Below, one piece after another: positions 12,801-27,800 of a DNA stretch of 64,000 nucleotides. The notes below the pieces were generated by a model that did not search any database, had not been told where the DNA came from, and saw only the letters and a list, made by a program, of their open reading frames with translations. Source of the DNA: Epiperipatus broadwayi (lineage: Eukaryota; Onychophora; Udeonychophora; Euonychophora; Peripatidae); NCBI GenBank assembly GCA_028023455.1, contig JAQFVV010006507.1:372001-436000 (forward strand). Direction: 5' to 3'. Numbering within the stretch: the first letter of the stretch is position 1; each line of letters opens with the position of its first letter. The position numbers and the translations under genes were made by a program.

Positions 12801-15800
12801 GCAAGTTTTTAACTTGTGTTTTTTGTTTTTCATAAATGTACCTTTGAGGTCTTTCTTGCAATGATATATATTGCAGAGGCTTCTACTATGTGGTGATGCT
12901 GAACTGATATCAGACCCATGTAGCTATCTGGCATGCTATGCTGAGTTTGAAGACATTACGTGTCTAAAAGATTCACGCTTGCAAGCTGAATAGAAACTGT
13001 TTCTTAAACGCTCAGAGTTTGTGTTTTAGATCTAGTTTCTTAATCCTGTCCTTCACTGACGATAGCAAATAGCTTGAAATCATGATCTGAAGGTGGAAAT
13101 TAAGTTAGAGATAGTGAAATACTCGCTCTGACGTTTATGTAAACAAACGCTTGAAGGTGTTTTTGGTATAACGCCATCTATTGTCATAAATACAAGCGTA
13201 TGCAAGTTTTTAACTTGTGTTTTTTGTTTTTCATAAATGTACCTTTGAGGTCTTTCTTGCAATGATATATATTGCAGAGACTTCTACTATGTGGTGATGC
13301 TGAACTGATATCAGACCCATGTAGCTATCTGGCATGCTATGCTGAGTTTGAAGACATTACATGTCTAAAAGATTCACGCTTGCAAGCTGAATAGAAACTG
13401 TTTCTTAAACGCTCAGAGTTTGTGTTTTAGATCTAGTTTCTTAATCCTGTCCTTCACTGACGATAGCAAATAGCTTGAAATCATGATCTGAAGGTGGAAA
13501 TTAAGTTAGAGATAGTGAAATACTCGCTCTGACGTTTATGTAAACAAATGCTTGAAGGTGTTTTTGGTATAATGCCATCTATTGTCATAAATACAAGCGT
13601 ATGCAAGTTTTTAACTTGTGTTTTTTGTTTTTCATAAATGTACCTTTGAGGTCTTTCTTGCAATGATATATATTGCAGAGACTTCTACTATGTGGTGATG
13701 CTGAACTGATATCAGACCCATGTAGCTATCTGGCATGCTATGCTGAGTTTGAAGACATTACGTGTCTAAAAGATTCACGCTTGCAAGCTGAATAGAAACT
13801 GTTTCTTAAACGCTCAGAGTTTGTGTTTTAGATCTAGTTTCTTAATCCTGTCCTTCACTGACGATAGCAAATAGCTTGAAATCATGATCTGAAGGTGGAA
13901 ATTAAGTTAGAGATAGTGAAATACTCGCTCTGACGTTTATGTAAACAAATGCTTGAAGGTGTTTTTGGTATAACAACATCTATTGTCATAAATACAAGCG
14001 TATGCAAGTTTTTAACTTGTGTTTCTTGTTTTTCATAAATGTACCTTTGAGGTCTTTCTTGCAATGATATATATTGCAGAGACTTCTACTATGTGGTGAT
14101 GCTGAACTGATATCAGACCCATGTAGCTATCTGGCATGCTATGCTGAGTTTGAAGACATTACGTGTCTAAAAGATTCACGCTTGCAAGCTGAATAGAAAC
14201 TGTTTCTTAAACACTCAGAGTTTGTGTTTTAGATCTAGTTTCTTAATCCTGTCCTTCACTGACGATAGCAAATAGCTTGAAATCATGATCTGAAGGTGGA
14301 AATTAAGTTAGAGATAGTGAAATACTCGCTCTGACGTTTATGTAAACAAACGCTTGAAGGTGTTTTTGGTATAACACCATCTATTGTCATAAATACAAGC
14401 GTATGCAAGTTTTTAACTTGTGTTTTTTGTTTTTCATAAATGTACCTTTGAGGTCTTTCTTGCAATGATATATATTGCAGAGACTTCTACTATGTGGTGA
14501 TGCTGAACTGATATCAGACCCATGTAGCTATCTGGCATGCTATGCTGAGTTTGAAGACATTACGTGTCTAAAAGATTCACGCTTGCAAGCTGAATAGAAA
14601 CTGTTTCTTAAACGCTCAGAGTTTGTGTTTTAGATCTAGTTTCTTAATCCTGTCCTTCACTGACGATAGCAAATAGCTTGAAATCATGATCTGAAGGTGG
14701 AAATTAAGTTAGAGATAGTGAAATACTCGCTCTGACGTTTATGTAAACAAACGCTTGAAGGTGTTTTTGGTATAACACCATCTATTGTCATAAATACAAG
14801 CGTATGCAAGTTTTTAACTTGTGTTTTTTGTTTTTCATAAATGTACCTTTGAGGTCTTTCTTGCAATGATATATATTGCAGAGACTTCTACTATGTGGTG
14901 ATGCTGAACTGATATCAGACCCATGTAGCTATCTGGCATGCTATGCTGAGTTTGAAGACATTACGTGTCTAAAAGATTCACGCTTGCAAGCTGAATAGAA
15001 ACTGTTTCTTAAACGCTCAGAGTTTGTGTTTTAGATCTAGTTTCTTAATCCTGTCCTTCACTGACGATAGCAAATAGCTTGAAATCATGATCTGAAGGTG
15101 GAAATTAAGTTAGAGATAGTGAAATACTCGCTCTGACGTTTATGTAAACAAACGCTTGAAGGTGTTTTTGGTATAACGCCATCTATTGTCATAAATACAA
15201 GCGTATGCAAGTTTTTAACTTGTGTTTTTTGTTTTTCATAAATGTACCTTTGAGGTCTTTCTTGCAATGATATATATTGCAGAGACTTCTACTATGTGGT
15301 GATGCTGAACTGATATCAGACCCATGTAGCTATCTGGCATGCTATGCTGAGTTTGAAGACATTACGTGTCTAAAAGATTCACGCTTGCAAGCTGAATAGA
15401 AACTGTTTCTTAAACGCTCAGAGTTTGTGTTTTAGATCTAGTTTCTTAATCCTGTCCTTCACTGACGATAGCAAATAGCTTGAAATCATGATCTGAAGGT
15501 GGAAATTAAGTTAGAGATAGTGAAATACTCACTCTGACGTTTATGTAAACAAACGCTTGAAGGTGTTTTTGGTATAACGCCATCTATTGTCATAAATACA
15601 AGCGTATGCAAGTTTTTAACTTGTGTTTTTTGTTTTTCATAAATGTACCTTTGAGGTCTTTCTTGCAATGATATATATTGCAGAGACTTCTACTATGTGG
15701 TGATGCTGAACTGATATCAGACCCATGTAGCTATCTGGCATGCTATGCTGAGTTTGAAGACATTACGTGTCTAAAAGATTCACGCTTGCAAGCTGAATAG

Positions 15801-18800
15801 AAACTGTTTCTTAAACGCTCAGAGTTTGTGTTTTAGATCTAGTTTCTTAATCCTGTCCTTCACTGACGATAGCAAATAGCTTGAAATCATGATCTGAAGG
15901 TGGAAATTAAGTTAGAGATAGTGAAATACTCGCTCTGACGTTTATGTAAACAAACGCTTGAAGGTGTTTTTGGTATAACGCCATCTATTGTCATAAATAC
16001 AAGCATATGCAAGTTTTTAACTTGTGTTTTTTGTTTTTCATAAATGTACCTTTGAGGTCTTTCTTGCAATGATATATATTGCAGAGACTTCTACTATGTG
16101 GTGATGCTGAACTGATATCAGACCCATGTAGCTATCTGGCATGCTATGCTGAGTTTGAAGACATTACGTGTCTAAAAGATTCACGCTTGCAAGCTGAATA
16201 GAAACTGTTTCTTAAACGCTCAGAGTTTGTGTTTTAGATCTAGTTTCTTAATCCTGTCCTTCACTGACGATAGCAAATAGCTTGAAATCATGATCTGAAG
16301 GTGGAAATTAAGTTAGAGATAGTGAAATACTCGCTCTGACGTTTATGTAAACAAACGCTTGAAGGTGTTTTTGGTATAATGCCATCTATTGTCATAAATA
16401 CAAGCGTATGCAAGTTTTTAACTTGTGTTTTTTGTTTTTCATAAATGTACCTTTGAGGTCTTTCTTGCAATGATATATATTGCAGAGACTTCTACTATGT
16501 GGTGATGCTGAACTGATATCAGACCCATGTAGCTATCTGGCATGCTATGCTGAGTTTGAAGACATTACGTGTCTAAAAGATTCACGCTTGCAAGCTGAAT
16601 AGAAACTGTTTCTTAAACGCTCAGAGTTTGTGTTTTAGATCTAGTTTCTTAATCCTGTCCTTCACTGACGATAGCAAATAGCTTGAAATCATGATCTGAA
16701 GGTGGAAATTAAGTTAGAGATAGTGAAATACTCGCTCTGACATTTATGTAAACAAACGCTTGAAGGTGTTTTTGGTATAACGCCATCTATTGTCATAAAT
16801 ACAAGCGTATGCAAGTTTTTAACTTGTGTTTTTTGTTTTTCATAAATGTACCTTTGAGGTCTTTCTTGCAATGATATATATTGCAGAGACTTCTACTATG
16901 TGGTGATGCTGAACTGATATCAGACCCATGTAGCTATCTGGCATGCTATGCTGAGTTTGAAGACATTACGTGTCTAAAAGATTCACGCTTGCAAGCTGAA
17001 TAGAAACTGTTTCTTAAACGCTCAGAGTTTGTGTTTTAGATCTAGTTTCTTAATCCTGTCCTTCACTGACGATAGCAAATAGCTTGAAATCATGATCTGA
17101 AGGTGGAAATTAAGTTAGAGATAGTGAAATACTCGCTCTGACGTTTATGTAAACAAACGCTTGAAGGTGTTTTTGGTATAACGCCATCTATTGTCATAAA
17201 TACAAGCGTATGCAAGTTTTTAACTTGTGTTTTTTGTTTTTCATAAATGTACCTTTGAGGTCTTTCTTGCAATGATATATATTGCAGAGACTTCTACTAT
17301 GTGGTGATGCTGAACTGATATCAGACCCATGTAGCTATCTGGCATGCTATGCTGAGTTTGAAGACATTACGTGTCTAAAAGATTCACGCTTGCAAGCTGA
17401 ATAGAAACTGTTTCTTAAACGCTCAGAGTTTGTGTTTTAGATCTAGTTTCTTAATCCTGTCCTTCACTGACGATAGCAAATAGCTTGAAATCATGATCTG
17501 AAGGTGGAAATTAAGTTAGAGATAGTGAAATACTCGCTCTGACGTTTATGTAAACAAACGCTTGAAGGTGTTTTTGGTATAACACCATCTATTGTCATAA
17601 ATACAAGCGTATGCAAGTTTTTAACTTGTGTTTTTTGTTTTTCATAAATGTACCTTTGAGGTCTTTCTTGCAATGATATATATTGCAGAGACTTCTACTA
17701 TGTGGTGATGCTGAACTGATATCAGACCCATGTAGCTATCTGGCATGCTATGCTGAGTTTGAAGACATTACGTGTCTAAAAGATTCACGCTTGCAAGCTG
17801 AATAGAAACTGTTTCTTAAACGCTCAGAGTTTGTGTTTTAGATCTAGTTTCTTAATCCTGTCCTTCACTGACGATAGCAAATAGCTTGAAATCATGATCT
17901 GAAGGTGGAAATTAAGTTAGAGATAGTGAAATACTCACTCTGACGTTTATGTAAACAAACGCTTGAAGGTGTTTTTGGTATAACGCCATCTATTGTCATA
18001 AATACAAGCGTATGCAAGTTTTTAACTTGTGTTTTTTGTTTTTCATAAATGTACCTTTGAGGTCTTTCTTGCAATGATATATATTGCAGAGACTTCTACT
18101 ATGTGGTGATGCTGAACTGATATCAGACCCATGTAGCTATCTGGCATGCTATGCTGAGTTTGAAGACATTACGTGTCTAAAAGATTCACGCTTGCAAGCT
18201 GAATAGAAACTGTTTCTTAAACGCTCAGAGTTTGTGTTTTAGATCTAGTTTCTTAATCCTGTCCTTCACTGACGATAGCAAATAGCTTGAAATCATGATC
18301 TGAAGGTGGAAATTAAGTTAGAGATAGTGAAATACTCGCTCTGACGTTTATGTAAACAAACGCTTGAAGGTGTTTTTGGTATAACGCCATCTATTGTCAT
18401 AAATACAAGCGTATGCAAGTTTTTAACTTGTGTTTTTTGTTTTTCATAAATGTACCTTTGAGGTCTTTCTTGCAATGATATATATTGCAGAGACTTCTAC
18501 TATGTGGTGATGCTGAACTGATATCAGACCCATGTAGCTATCTGGCATGCTATGCTGAGTTTGAAGACATTACGTGTCTAAAAGATTCACGCTTGCAAGC
18601 TGAATAGAAACTGTTTCTTAAACGCTCAGAGTTTGTGTTTTAGATCTAGTTTCTTAATCCTGTCCTTCACTGACGATAGCAAATAGCTTGAAATCATGAT
18701 CTGAAGGTGGAAATTAAGTTAGAGATAGTGAAATACTCACTCTGACGTTTATGTAAACAAACGCTTGAAGGTGTTTTTGGTATAACACCATCTATTGTCA

Positions 18801-21800
18801 TAAATACAAGCGTATGCAAGTTTTTAACTTGTGTTTTTTGTTTTTCATAAATGTACCTTTGAGGTCTTTCTTGCAATGATATATATTGCAGAGACTTCTA
18901 CTATGTGGTGATGCTGAACTGATATCAGACCCATGTAGCTATCTGGCATGCTATGCTGAGTTTGAAGACATTACGTGTCTAAAAGATTCACGCTTGCAAG
19001 CTGAATAGAAACTGTTTCTTAAACGCTCAGAGTTTGTGTTTTAGATCTAGTTTCTTAATCCTGTCCTTCACTGACGATAGCAAATAGCTTGAAATCATGA
19101 TCTGAAGGTGGAAATTAAGTTAGAGATAGTGAAATACTTGCTCTGACGTTTATGTAAACAAACGCTTGAAGGTGTTTTTGGTATAACACCATCTATTGTC
19201 ATAAATACAAGCGTATGCAAGTTTTTAACTTGTGTTTTTTGTTTTTCATAAATGTACCTTTGAGGTCTTTCTTGCAATGATATATATTGCAGAGACTTCT
19301 ACTATGTGGTGATGCTGAACTGATATCAGACCCATGTAGCTATCTGGCATGCTATGCTGAGTTTGAAGACATTACGTGTCTAAAAGATTCACGCTTGCAA
19401 GCTGAATAGAAACTGTTTCTTAAACGCTCAGAGTTTGTGTTTTAGATCTAGTTTCTTAATCCTGTCCTTCACTGACGATAGCAAATAGCTTGAAATCATG
19501 ATCTGAAGGTGGAAATTAAGTTAGAGATAGTGAAATACTCACTCTGACGTTTATGTAAACAAACGCTTGAAGGTGTTTTTGGTATAACGCCATCTATTGT
19601 CATAAATACAAGCGTATGCAAGTTTTTAACTTGTGTTTTTTGTTTTTCATAAATGTACCTTTGAGGTCTTTCTTGCAATGATATATATTGCAGAGACTTC
19701 TACTATGTGGTGATGCTGAACTGATATCAGACCCATGTAGCTATCTGGCATGCTATGCTGAGTTTGAAGACATTACGTGTCTAAAAGATTCACGCTTGCA
19801 AGCTGAATAGAAACTGTTTCTTAAACGCTCAGAGTTTGTGTTTTAGATCTAGTTTCTTAATCCTGTCCTTCACTGACGATAGCAAATAGCTTGAAATCAT
19901 GATCTGAAGGTGGAAATTAAGTTAGAGATAGTGAAATACTCGCTCTGACGTTTATGTAAACAAACGCTTGAAGGTGTTTTTGGTATAACGCCATCTATTG
20001 TCATAAATACAAGCATATGCAAGTTTTTAACTTGTGTTTTTTGTTTTTCATAAATGTACCTTTGAGGTCTTTCTTGCAATGATATATATTGCAGAGACTT
20101 CTACTATGTGGTGATGCTGAACTGATATCAGACCCATGTAGCTATCTGGCATGCTATGCTGAGTTTGAAGACATTACGTGTCTAAAAGATTCACGCTTGC
20201 AAGCTGAATAGAAACTGTTTCTTAAACGCTCAGAGTTTGTGTTTTAGATCTAGTTTCTTAATCCTGTCCTTCACTGACGATAGCAAATAGCTTGAAATCA
20301 TGATCTGAAGGTGGAAATTAAGTTAGAGATAGTGAAATACTCGCTCTGACGTTTATGTAAACAAACGCTTGAAGGTGTTTTTGGTATAATGCCATCTATT
20401 GTCATAAATACAAGCATATGCAAGTTTTTAACTTGTGTTTTTTGTTTTTCATAAATGTACCTTTGAGGTCTTTCTTGCAATGATATATATTGCAGAGACT
20501 TCTACTATGTGGTGATGCTGAACTGATATCAGACCCATGTAGCTATCTGGCATGCTATGCTGAGTTTGAAGACATTACGTGTCTAAAAGATTCACGCTTG
20601 CAAGCTGAATAGAAACTGTTTCTTAAACGCTCAGAGTTTGTGTTTTAGATCTAGTTTCTTAATCCTGTCCTTCACTGACGATAGCAAATAGCTTGAAATC
20701 ATGATCTGAAGGTGGAAATTAAGTTAGAGATAGTGAAATACTCGCTCTGACGTTTATGTAAACAAACGCTTGAAGGTGTTTTTGGTATAACGCCATCTAT
20801 TGTCATAAATACAAGCGTATGCAAGTTTTTAACTTGTGTTTTTTGTTTTTCATAAATGTACCTTTGAGGTCTTTCTTGCAATGATATATATTGCAGAGAC
20901 TTCTACTATGTGGTGATGCTGAACTGATATCAGACCCATGTAGCTATCTGGCATGCTATGCTGAGTTTGAAGACATTACATGTCTAAAAGATTCACGCTT
21001 GCAAGCTGAATAGAAACTGTTTCTTAAACGCTCAGAGTTTGTGTTTTAGATCTAGTTTCTTAATCCTGTCCTTCACTGACGATAGCAAATAGCTTGAAAT
21101 CATGATCTGAAGGTGGAAATTAAGTTAGAGATAGTGAAATACTCGCTCTGACGTTTATGTAAACAAACGCTTGAAGGTGTTTTTGGTATAACGCCATCTA
21201 TTGTCATAAATACAAGCGTATGCAAGTTTTTAACTTGTGTTTTTTGTTTTTCATAAATGTACCTTTGAGGTCTTTCTTGCAATGATATATATTGCAGAGA
21301 CTTCTACTATGTGGTGATGCTGAACTGATATCAGACCCATGTAGCTATCTGGCATGCTATGCTGAGTTTGAAGACATTACGTGTCTAAAAGATTCACGCT
21401 TGCAAGCTGAATAGAAACTGTTTCTTAAACGCTCAGAGTTTGTGTTTTAGATCTAGTTTCTTAATCCTGTCCTTCACTGACGATAGCAAATAGCTTGAAA
21501 TCATGATCTGAAGGTGGAAATTAAGTTAGAGATAGTGAAATACTCGCTCTGACGTTTATGTAAACAAATGCTTGAAGGTGTTTTTGGTATAACAACATCT
21601 ATTGTCATAAATACAAGCGTATGCAAGTTTTTAACTTGTGTTTTTTGTTTTTCATAAATGTACCTTTGAGGTCTTTCTTGCAATGATATATATTGCAGAG
21701 ACTTCTACTATGTGGTGATGCTGAACTGATATCAGACCCATGTAGCTATCTGGCATGCTATGCTGAGTTTGAAGACATTACGTGTCTAAAAGATTCACGC

Positions 21801-24800
21801 TTGCAAGCTGAATAGAAACTGTTTCTTAAACGCTCAGAGTTTGTGTTTTAGATCTAGTTTCTTAATCCTGTCCTTCACTGACGATAGCAAATAGCTTGAA
21901 ATCATGATCTGAAGGTGGAAATTAAGTTAGAGATAGTGAAATACTCGCTCTGACGTTTATGTAAACAAACGCTTGAAGGTGTTTTTGGTATAACGCCATC
22001 TATTGTCATAAATACAAGCGTATGCAAGTTTTTAACTTGTGTTTTTTGTTTTTCATAAATGTACCTTTGAGGTCTTTCTTGCAATGATATATATTGCAGA
22101 GACTTCTACTATGTGGTGATGCTGAACTGATATCAGACCCATGTAGCTATCTGGCATGCTATGCTGAGTTTGAAGACATTACGTGTCTAAAAGATTCACG
22201 CTTGCAAGCTGAATAGAAACTGTTTCTTAAACGCTCAGAGTTTGTGTTTTAGATCTAGTTTCTTAATCCTGTCCTTCACTGACGATAGCAAATAGCTTGA
22301 AATCATGATCTGAAGGTGGAAATTAAGTTAGAGATAGTGAAATACTCGCTCTGACGTTTATGTAAACAAACGCTTGAAGGTGTTTTTGGTATAACGCCAT
22401 CTATTGTCATAAATACAAGCGTATGCAAGTTTTTAACTTGTGTTTTTTGTTTTTCATAAATGTACCTTTGAGGTCTTTCTTGCAATGATATATATTGCAG
22501 AGACTTCTACTATGTGGTGATGCTGAACTGATATCAGACCCATGTAGCTATCTGGCATGCTATGCTGAGTTTGAAGACATTACATGTCTAAAAGATTCAC
22601 GCTTGCAAGCTGAATAGAAACTGTTTCTTAAACGCTCAGAGTTTGTGTTTTAGATCTAGTTTCTTAATCCTGTCCTTCACTGACGATAGCAAATAGCTTG
22701 AAATCATGATCTGAAGGTGGAAATTAAGTTAGAGATAGTGAAATACTCGCTCTGACGTTTATGTAAACAAACGCTTGAAGGTGTTTTTGGTATAACGCCA
22801 TCTATTGTCATAAATACAAGCGTATGCAAGTTTTTAACTTGTGTTTTTTGTTTTTCATAAATGTACCTTTGAGGTCTTTCTTGCAATGATATATATTGCA
22901 GAGACTTCTACTATGTGGTGATGCTGAACTGATATCAGACCCATGTAGCTATCTGGCATGCTATGCTGAGTTTGAAGACATTACGTGTCTAAAAGATTCA
23001 CGCTTGCAAGCTGAATAGAAACTGTTTCTTAAACGCTCAGAGTTTGTGTTTTAGATCTAGTTTCTTAATCCTGTCCTTCACTGACGATAGCAAATAGCTT
23101 GAAATCATGATCTGAAGGTGGAAATTAAGTTAGAGATAGTGAAATACTCGCTCTGACGTTTATGTAAACAAACGCTTGAAGGTGTTTTTGGTATAACGCC
23201 ATCTATTGTCATAAATACAAGCGTATGCAAGTTTTTAACTTGTGTTTTTTGTTTTTCATAAATGTACCTTTGAGGTCTTTCTTGCAATGATATATATTGC
23301 AGAGACTTCTACTATGTGGTGATGCTGAACTGATATCAGACCCATGTAGCTATCTGGCATGCTATGCTGAGTTTGAAGACATTACGTGTCTAAAAGATTC
23401 ACGCTTGCAAGCTGAATAGAAACTGTTTCTTAAACGCTCAGAGTTTGTGTTTTAGATCTAGTTTCTTAATCCTGTCCTTCACTGACGATAGCAAATAGCT
23501 TGAAATCATGATCTGAAGGTGGAAATTAAGTTAGAGATAGTGAAATACTCACTCTGACGTTTATGTAAACAAACGCTTGAAGGTGTTTTTGGTATAACAC
23601 CATCTATTGTCATAAATACAAGCGTATGCAAGTTTTTAACTTGTGTTTTTTGTTTTTCATAAATGTACCTTTGAGGTCTTTCTTGCAATGATATATATTG
23701 CAGAGACTTCTACTATGTGGTGATGCTGAACTGATATCAGACCCATGTAGCTATCTGGCATGCTATGCTGAGTTTGAAGACATTACGTGTCTAAAAGATT
23801 CACGCTTGCAAGCTGAATAGAAACTGTTTCTTAAACGCTCAGAGTTTGTGTTTTAGATCTAGTTTCTTAATCCTGTCCTTTACTGACGATAGCAAATAGC
23901 TTGAAATCATGATCTGAAGGTGGAAATTAAGTTAGAGATAGTGAAATACTCGCTCTGACGTTTATGTAAACAAACGCTTGAAGGTGTTTTTGGTATAACG
24001 CCATCTATTGTCATAAATACAAGCGTATGCAAGTTTTTAACTTGTGTTTTTTGTTTTTCATAAATGTACCTTTGAGGTCTTTCTTGCAATGATATATATT
24101 GCAGAGACTTCTACTATGTGGTGATGCTGAACTGATATCAGACCCATGTAGCTATCTGGCATGCTATGCTGAGTTTGAAGACATTACGTGTCTAAAAGAT
24201 TCACGCTTGCAAGCTGAATAGAAACTGTTTCTTAAACGCTCAGAGTTTGTGTTTTAGATCTAGTTTCTTAATCCTGTCCTTCACTGACGATAGCAAATAG
24301 CTTGAAATCATGATCTGAAGGTGGAAATTAAGTTAGAGATAGTGAAATACTCGCTCTGACGTTTATGTAAACAAACGCTTGAAGGTGTTTTTGGTATAAT
24401 GCCATCTATTGTCATAAATACAAGCGTATGCAAGTTTTTAACTTGTGTTTTTTGTTTTTCATAAATGTACCTTTGAGGTCTTTCTTGCAATGATATATAT
24501 TGCAGAGACTTCTACTATGTGGTGATGCTGAACTGATATCAGACCCATGTAGCTATCTGGCATGCTATGCTGAGTTTGAAGACATTACGTGTCTAAAAGA
24601 TTCACGCTTGCAAGCTGAATAGAAACTGTTTCTTAAACGCTCAGAGTTTGTGTTTTAGATCTAGTTTCTTAATCCTGTCCTTCACTGACGATAGCAAATA
24701 GCTTGAAATCATGATCTGAAGGTGGAAATTAAGTTAGAGATAGTGAAATACTCGCTCTGACGTTTATGTAAACAAACGCTTGAAGGTGTTTTTGGTATAA

Positions 24801-27800
24801 CGCCATCTATTGTCATAAATACAAGCATATGCAAGTTTTTAACTTGTGTTTTTTGTTTTTCATAAATGTACCTTTGAGGTCTTTCTTGCAATGATATATA
24901 TTGCAGAGACTTCTACTATGTGGTGATGCTGAACTGATATCAGACCCATGTAGCTATCTGGCATGCTATGCTGAGTTTGAAGACATTACGTGTCTAAAAG
25001 ATTCACGCTTGCAAGCTGAATAGAAACTGTTTCTTAAACGCTCAGAGTTTGTGTTTTAGATCTAGTTTCTTAATCCTGTCCTTCACTGACGATAGCAAAT
25101 AGCTTGAAATCATGATCTGAAGGTGGAAATTAAGTTAGAGATAGTGAAATACTCGCTCTGACGTTTATGTAAACAAACGCTTGAAGGTGTTTTTGGTATA
25201 ATGCCATCTATTGTCATAAATACAAGCGTATGCAAGTTTTTAACTTGTGTTTTTTGTTTTTCATAAATGTACCTTTGAGGTCTTTCTTGCAATGATATAT
25301 ATTGCAGAGACTTCTACTATGTGGTGATGCTGAACTGATATCAGACCCATGTAGCTATCTGGCATGCTATGCTGAGTTTGAAGACATTACGTGTCTAAAA
25401 GATTCACGCTTGCAAGCTGAATAGAAACTGTTTCTTAAACGCTCAGAGTTTGTGTTTTAGATCTAGTTTCTTAATCCTGTCCTTCACTGACGATAGCAAA
25501 TAGCTTGAAATCATGATCTGAAGGTGGAAATTAAGTTAGAGATAGTGAAATACTCGCTCTGACGTTTATGTAAACAAACGCTTGAAGGTGTTTTTGGTAT
25601 AACGCCATCTATTGTCATAAATACAAGCGTATGCAAGTTTTTAACTTGTGTTTTTTGTTTTTCATAAATGTACCTTTGAGGTCTTTCTTGCAATGATATA
25701 TATTGCAGAGACTTCTACTATGTGGTGATGCTGAACTGATATCAGACCCATGTAGCTATCTGGCATGCTATGCTGAGTTTGAAGACATTACGTGTCTAAA
25801 AGATTCACGCTTGCAAGCTGAATAGAAACTGTTTCTTAAACGCTCAGAGTTTGTGTTTTAGATCTAGTTTCTTAATCCTGTCCTTCACTGACGATAGCAA
25901 ATAGCTTGAAATCATGATCTGAAGGTGGAAATTAAGTTAGAGATAGTGAAATACTCGCTCTGACGTTTATGTAAACAAACGCTTGAAGGTGTTTTTGGTA
26001 TAACGCCATCTATTGTCATAAATACAAGCGTATGCAAGTTTTTAACTTGTGTTTTTTGTTTTTCATAAATGTACCTTTGAGGTCTTTCTTGCAATGATAT
26101 ATATTGCAGAGACTTCTACTATGTGGTGATGCTGAACTGATATCAGACCCATGTAGCTATCTGGCATGCTATGCTGAGTTTGAAGACATTACGTGTCTAA
26201 AAGATTCACGCTTGCAAGCTGAATAGAAACTGTTTCTTAAACGCTCAGAGTTTGTGTTTTAGATCTAGTTTCTTAATCCTGTCCTTCACTGACGATAGCA
26301 AATAGCTTGAAATCATGATCTGAAGGTGGAAATTAAGTTAGAGATAGTGAAATACTCGCTCTGACGTTTATGTAAACAAACGCTTGAAGGTGTTTTTGGT
26401 ATAACACCATCTATTGTCATAAATACAAGCGTATGCAAGTTTTTAACTTGTGTTTTTTGTTTTTCATAAATGTACCTTTGAGGTCTTTCTTGCAATGATA
26501 TATATTGCAGAGACTTCTACTATGTGGTGATGCTGAACTGATATCAGACCCATGTAGCTATCTGGCATGCTATGCTGAGTTTGAAGACATTACGTGTCTA
26601 AAAGATTCACGCTTGCAAGCTGAATAGAAACTGTTTCTTAAACGCTCAGAGTTTGTGTTTTAGATCTAGTTTCTTAATCCTGTCCTTCACTGACGATAGC
26701 AAATAGCTTGAAATCATGATCTGAAGGTGGAAATTAAGTTAGAGATAGTGAAATACTCGCTCTGACGTTTATGTAAACAAACGCTTGAAGGTGTTTTTGG
26801 TATAACGCCATCTATTGTCATAAATACAAGCGTATGCAAGTTTTTAACTTGTGTTTTTTGTTTTTCATAAATGTACCTTTGAGGTCTTTCTTGCAATGAT
26901 ATATATTGCAGAGACTTCTACTATGTGGTGATGCTGAACTGATATCAGACCCATGTAGCTATCTGGCATGCTATGCTGAGTTTGAAGACATTACGTGTCT
27001 AAAAGATTCACGCTTGCAAGCTGAATAGAAACTGTTTCTTAAACGCTCAGAGTTTGTGTTTTAGATCTAGTTTCTTAATCCTGTCCTTCACTGACGATAG
27101 CAAATAGCTTGAAATCATGATCTGAAGGTGGAAATTAAGTTAGAGATAGTGAAATACTCGCTCTGACGTTTATGTAAACAAACGCTTGAAGGTGTTTTTG
27201 GTATAACGCCATCTATTGTCATAAATACAAGCGTATGCAAGTTTTTAACTTGTGTTTTTTGTTTTTCATAAATGTACCTTTGAGGTCTTTCTTGCAATGA
27301 TATATATTGCAGAGACTTCTACTATGTGGTGATGCTGAACTGATATCAGACCCATGTAGCTATCTGGCATGCTATGCTGAGTTTGAAGACATTACGTGTC
27401 TAAAAGATTCACACTTGCAAGCTGAATAGAAACTGTTTCTTAAACGCTCAGAGTTTGTGTTTTAGATCTAGTTTCTTAATCCTGTCCTTCACTGACGATA
27501 GCAAATAGCTTGAAATCATGATCTGAAGGTGGAAATTAAGTTAGAGATAGTGAAATACTCGCTCTGACGTTTATGTAAACAAACGCTTGAAGGTGTTTTT
27601 GGTATAACGCCATCTATTGTCATAAATACAAGCGTATGCAAGTTTTTAACTTGTGTTTTTTGTTTTTCATAAATGTACCTTTGAGGTCTTTCTTGCAATG
27701 ATATATATTGCAGAGACTTCTACTATGTGGTGATGCTGAACTGATATCAGTCCCATGTAGCTATCTGGCATGCTATGCTGAGTTTGAAGACATTACGTGT